Below the pieces are notes generated by a model. It searched no databases and was not told the origin of the DNA. It saw only the letters and a program-made list of their open reading frames with translations. DNA of 5,661 bases from an uncultured Collinsella sp. (GTDB taxonomy: Bacteria > Actinomycetota > Coriobacteriia > Coriobacteriales > Coriobacteriaceae), in assembly GCA_900548075.1 (NCBI GenBank), contig URJD01000126.1, positions 1 through 5,661 on the forward strand, written 5' to 3'. Both the position numbers and the translations under genes were made by a program. Of the stretch, positions 5,198-5,661 are shown in pieces; the first letter of the stretch is position 1; every line of letters begins with the position of its first letter.

Positions 5198-5661
5198 CTA
5201 CTCGCCCAGCACGGCCTTCTTGGCCGCCACCGCCATATGGTCCAGATCATCCTTGGTGGGATGATCCTTTGCGGCAACCCAGTTGTCGAGCAGCAACTTA
5301 GCGCGGGCGTTGTCGGGATCTTGCTCGAGCATGGCCTCGTAGCGCTGTTTGACCGCGGGGCCCATCTTGCCCTGGCACATTGCCCAGCCCACCAGCTCGG
5401 CATCATCGGCCAAATTGGAGGTCACACGATCGATAATCTGCTGGTAATATCTCTGACTGGCACCAAAACCGCAGGTACCAAACAGAAAGACGCGCTTGCC
5501 GTGCAAGGCGGAGAGCAACGCCGCGACCGAAGGCGTGCATGCGCCCTTGTCGCACCAAAAACCGACGAGCACCATGTCGGCCGCACAGGCGCCCTGCGCC
5601 TCGAGTGCAACCTGATCTGCATCCGCATCGTCGCTCAACGCCGCGGCATGGACAAACTCAA
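5198..5661 (-). CDS. Flavodoxin family protein (Flavodoxin_3-like), C-terminal 153 residues, start beyond window
   Basis: Predicted small cytoplasmic FMN-binding electron carrier or a relative. The visible part contains the family's central strand and loop LVGFWCDKG (residues 31-39), KRVFLFGTCGFG (55-66) at the second flavin-contacting loop, and GWAMCQGKMGP (91-101), a pattern typical of Flavodoxin_3 (pfam12641) proteins. A charged, largely helical C-terminal segment follows (102-153). The frame stays open to the right edge (EFVHAAALSDD...), and the phosphate-binding T/S-x-T-G-N-T-type loop expected at the N-terminus is missing, so about 20-30 residues probably lie outside. A TTG at 5636-5638 could be a start but would remove the first beta-alpha unit, so I reject it. 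A terminator follows at 5128-5152. Some proteins of this type partner other reductases; the upstream neighbour is not visible, so the redox partner is unknown. Confidence 0.85.
   Translation of the reverse strand, partial: EFVHAAALSDDADADQVALEAQGACAADMVLVGFWCDKGACTPSVAALLSALHGKRVFLFGTCGFGASQRYYQQIIDRVTSNLADDAELVGWAMCQGKMGPAVKQRYEAMLEQDPDNARAKLLLDNWVAAKDHPTKDDLDHMAVAAKKAVLGE

Noticed and set aside
4645..5301. Overlapping frames across the convergent intergenic region, possible small proteins
   Set aside because: They read through inverted repeats in both directions, share palindrome-derived peptides, lack ribosome-binding sites, and one runs into the antisense of the flavodoxin gene.
5636..5638. 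TTG as the real start of the flavodoxin gene
   Set aside because: The frame stays open to the window edge, and this start would leave out the N-terminal flavin-phosphate loop that the fold needs.

Overview
The window looks like ordinary chromosome from a GC-rich Gram-positive bacterium. High-GC third codon positions, a Kup potassium transporter, an LTA-synthase-type membrane sulfatase, a small nitroreductase and a Flavodoxin_3-type protein together suggest a gut Coriobacteriia member such as Collinsella. That placement is inference from composition and protein character; no marker gene is present to prove it.

Layout, left to right. (1) 1-1090, minus strand: the N-terminal 363 residues of a Kup K+ uptake permease, cut by the left edge, with a short leader and a perfect TATAAT -10 box. 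(2) 1091-1249: a gap holding the kup promoter, a 12-bp perfect palindrome and a 17-bp-arm inverted repeat that begins one base after the nitroreductase stop. (3) 1250-2122, minus strand: a complete NfsA/FRP-like FMN nitroreductase of 290 aa. (4) 2123-2334: the divergent gap between the nitroreductase and the LTA synthase, with a C8 homopolymer in front of the latter. (5) 2335-4635, plus strand: a complete 766-aa LTA synthase family protein with about eight membrane helices and an intact extracellular sulfatase-fold catalytic domain. (6) 4636-5197: 562 bases without a credible gene, packed with inverted repeats: a 133-bp foldback element, a plus-strand intrinsic terminator, a second unrelated foldback of about 110 bp with a degenerate partial copy beside it, a small hairpin, and a minus-strand terminator. 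(7) 5198-5661, minus strand: a flavodoxin-family protein cut by the right edge.

The genes do not form one pathway. Each seems to be its own transcription unit: kup and the nitroreductase are co-directional but separated by a promoter, the LTA synthase is divergent from the nitroreductase, and the LTA synthase and flavodoxin converge on the repeat-rich gap. Themes are ion homeostasis (Kup), flavin-based redox (nitroreductase, flavodoxin) and envelope polymer synthesis (LTA synthase). I found no defence, mobile-gene, CRISPR or RNA-gene locus. The least explained DNA is the set of foldback repeats, above all the two different ones stacked in 4655-4981.
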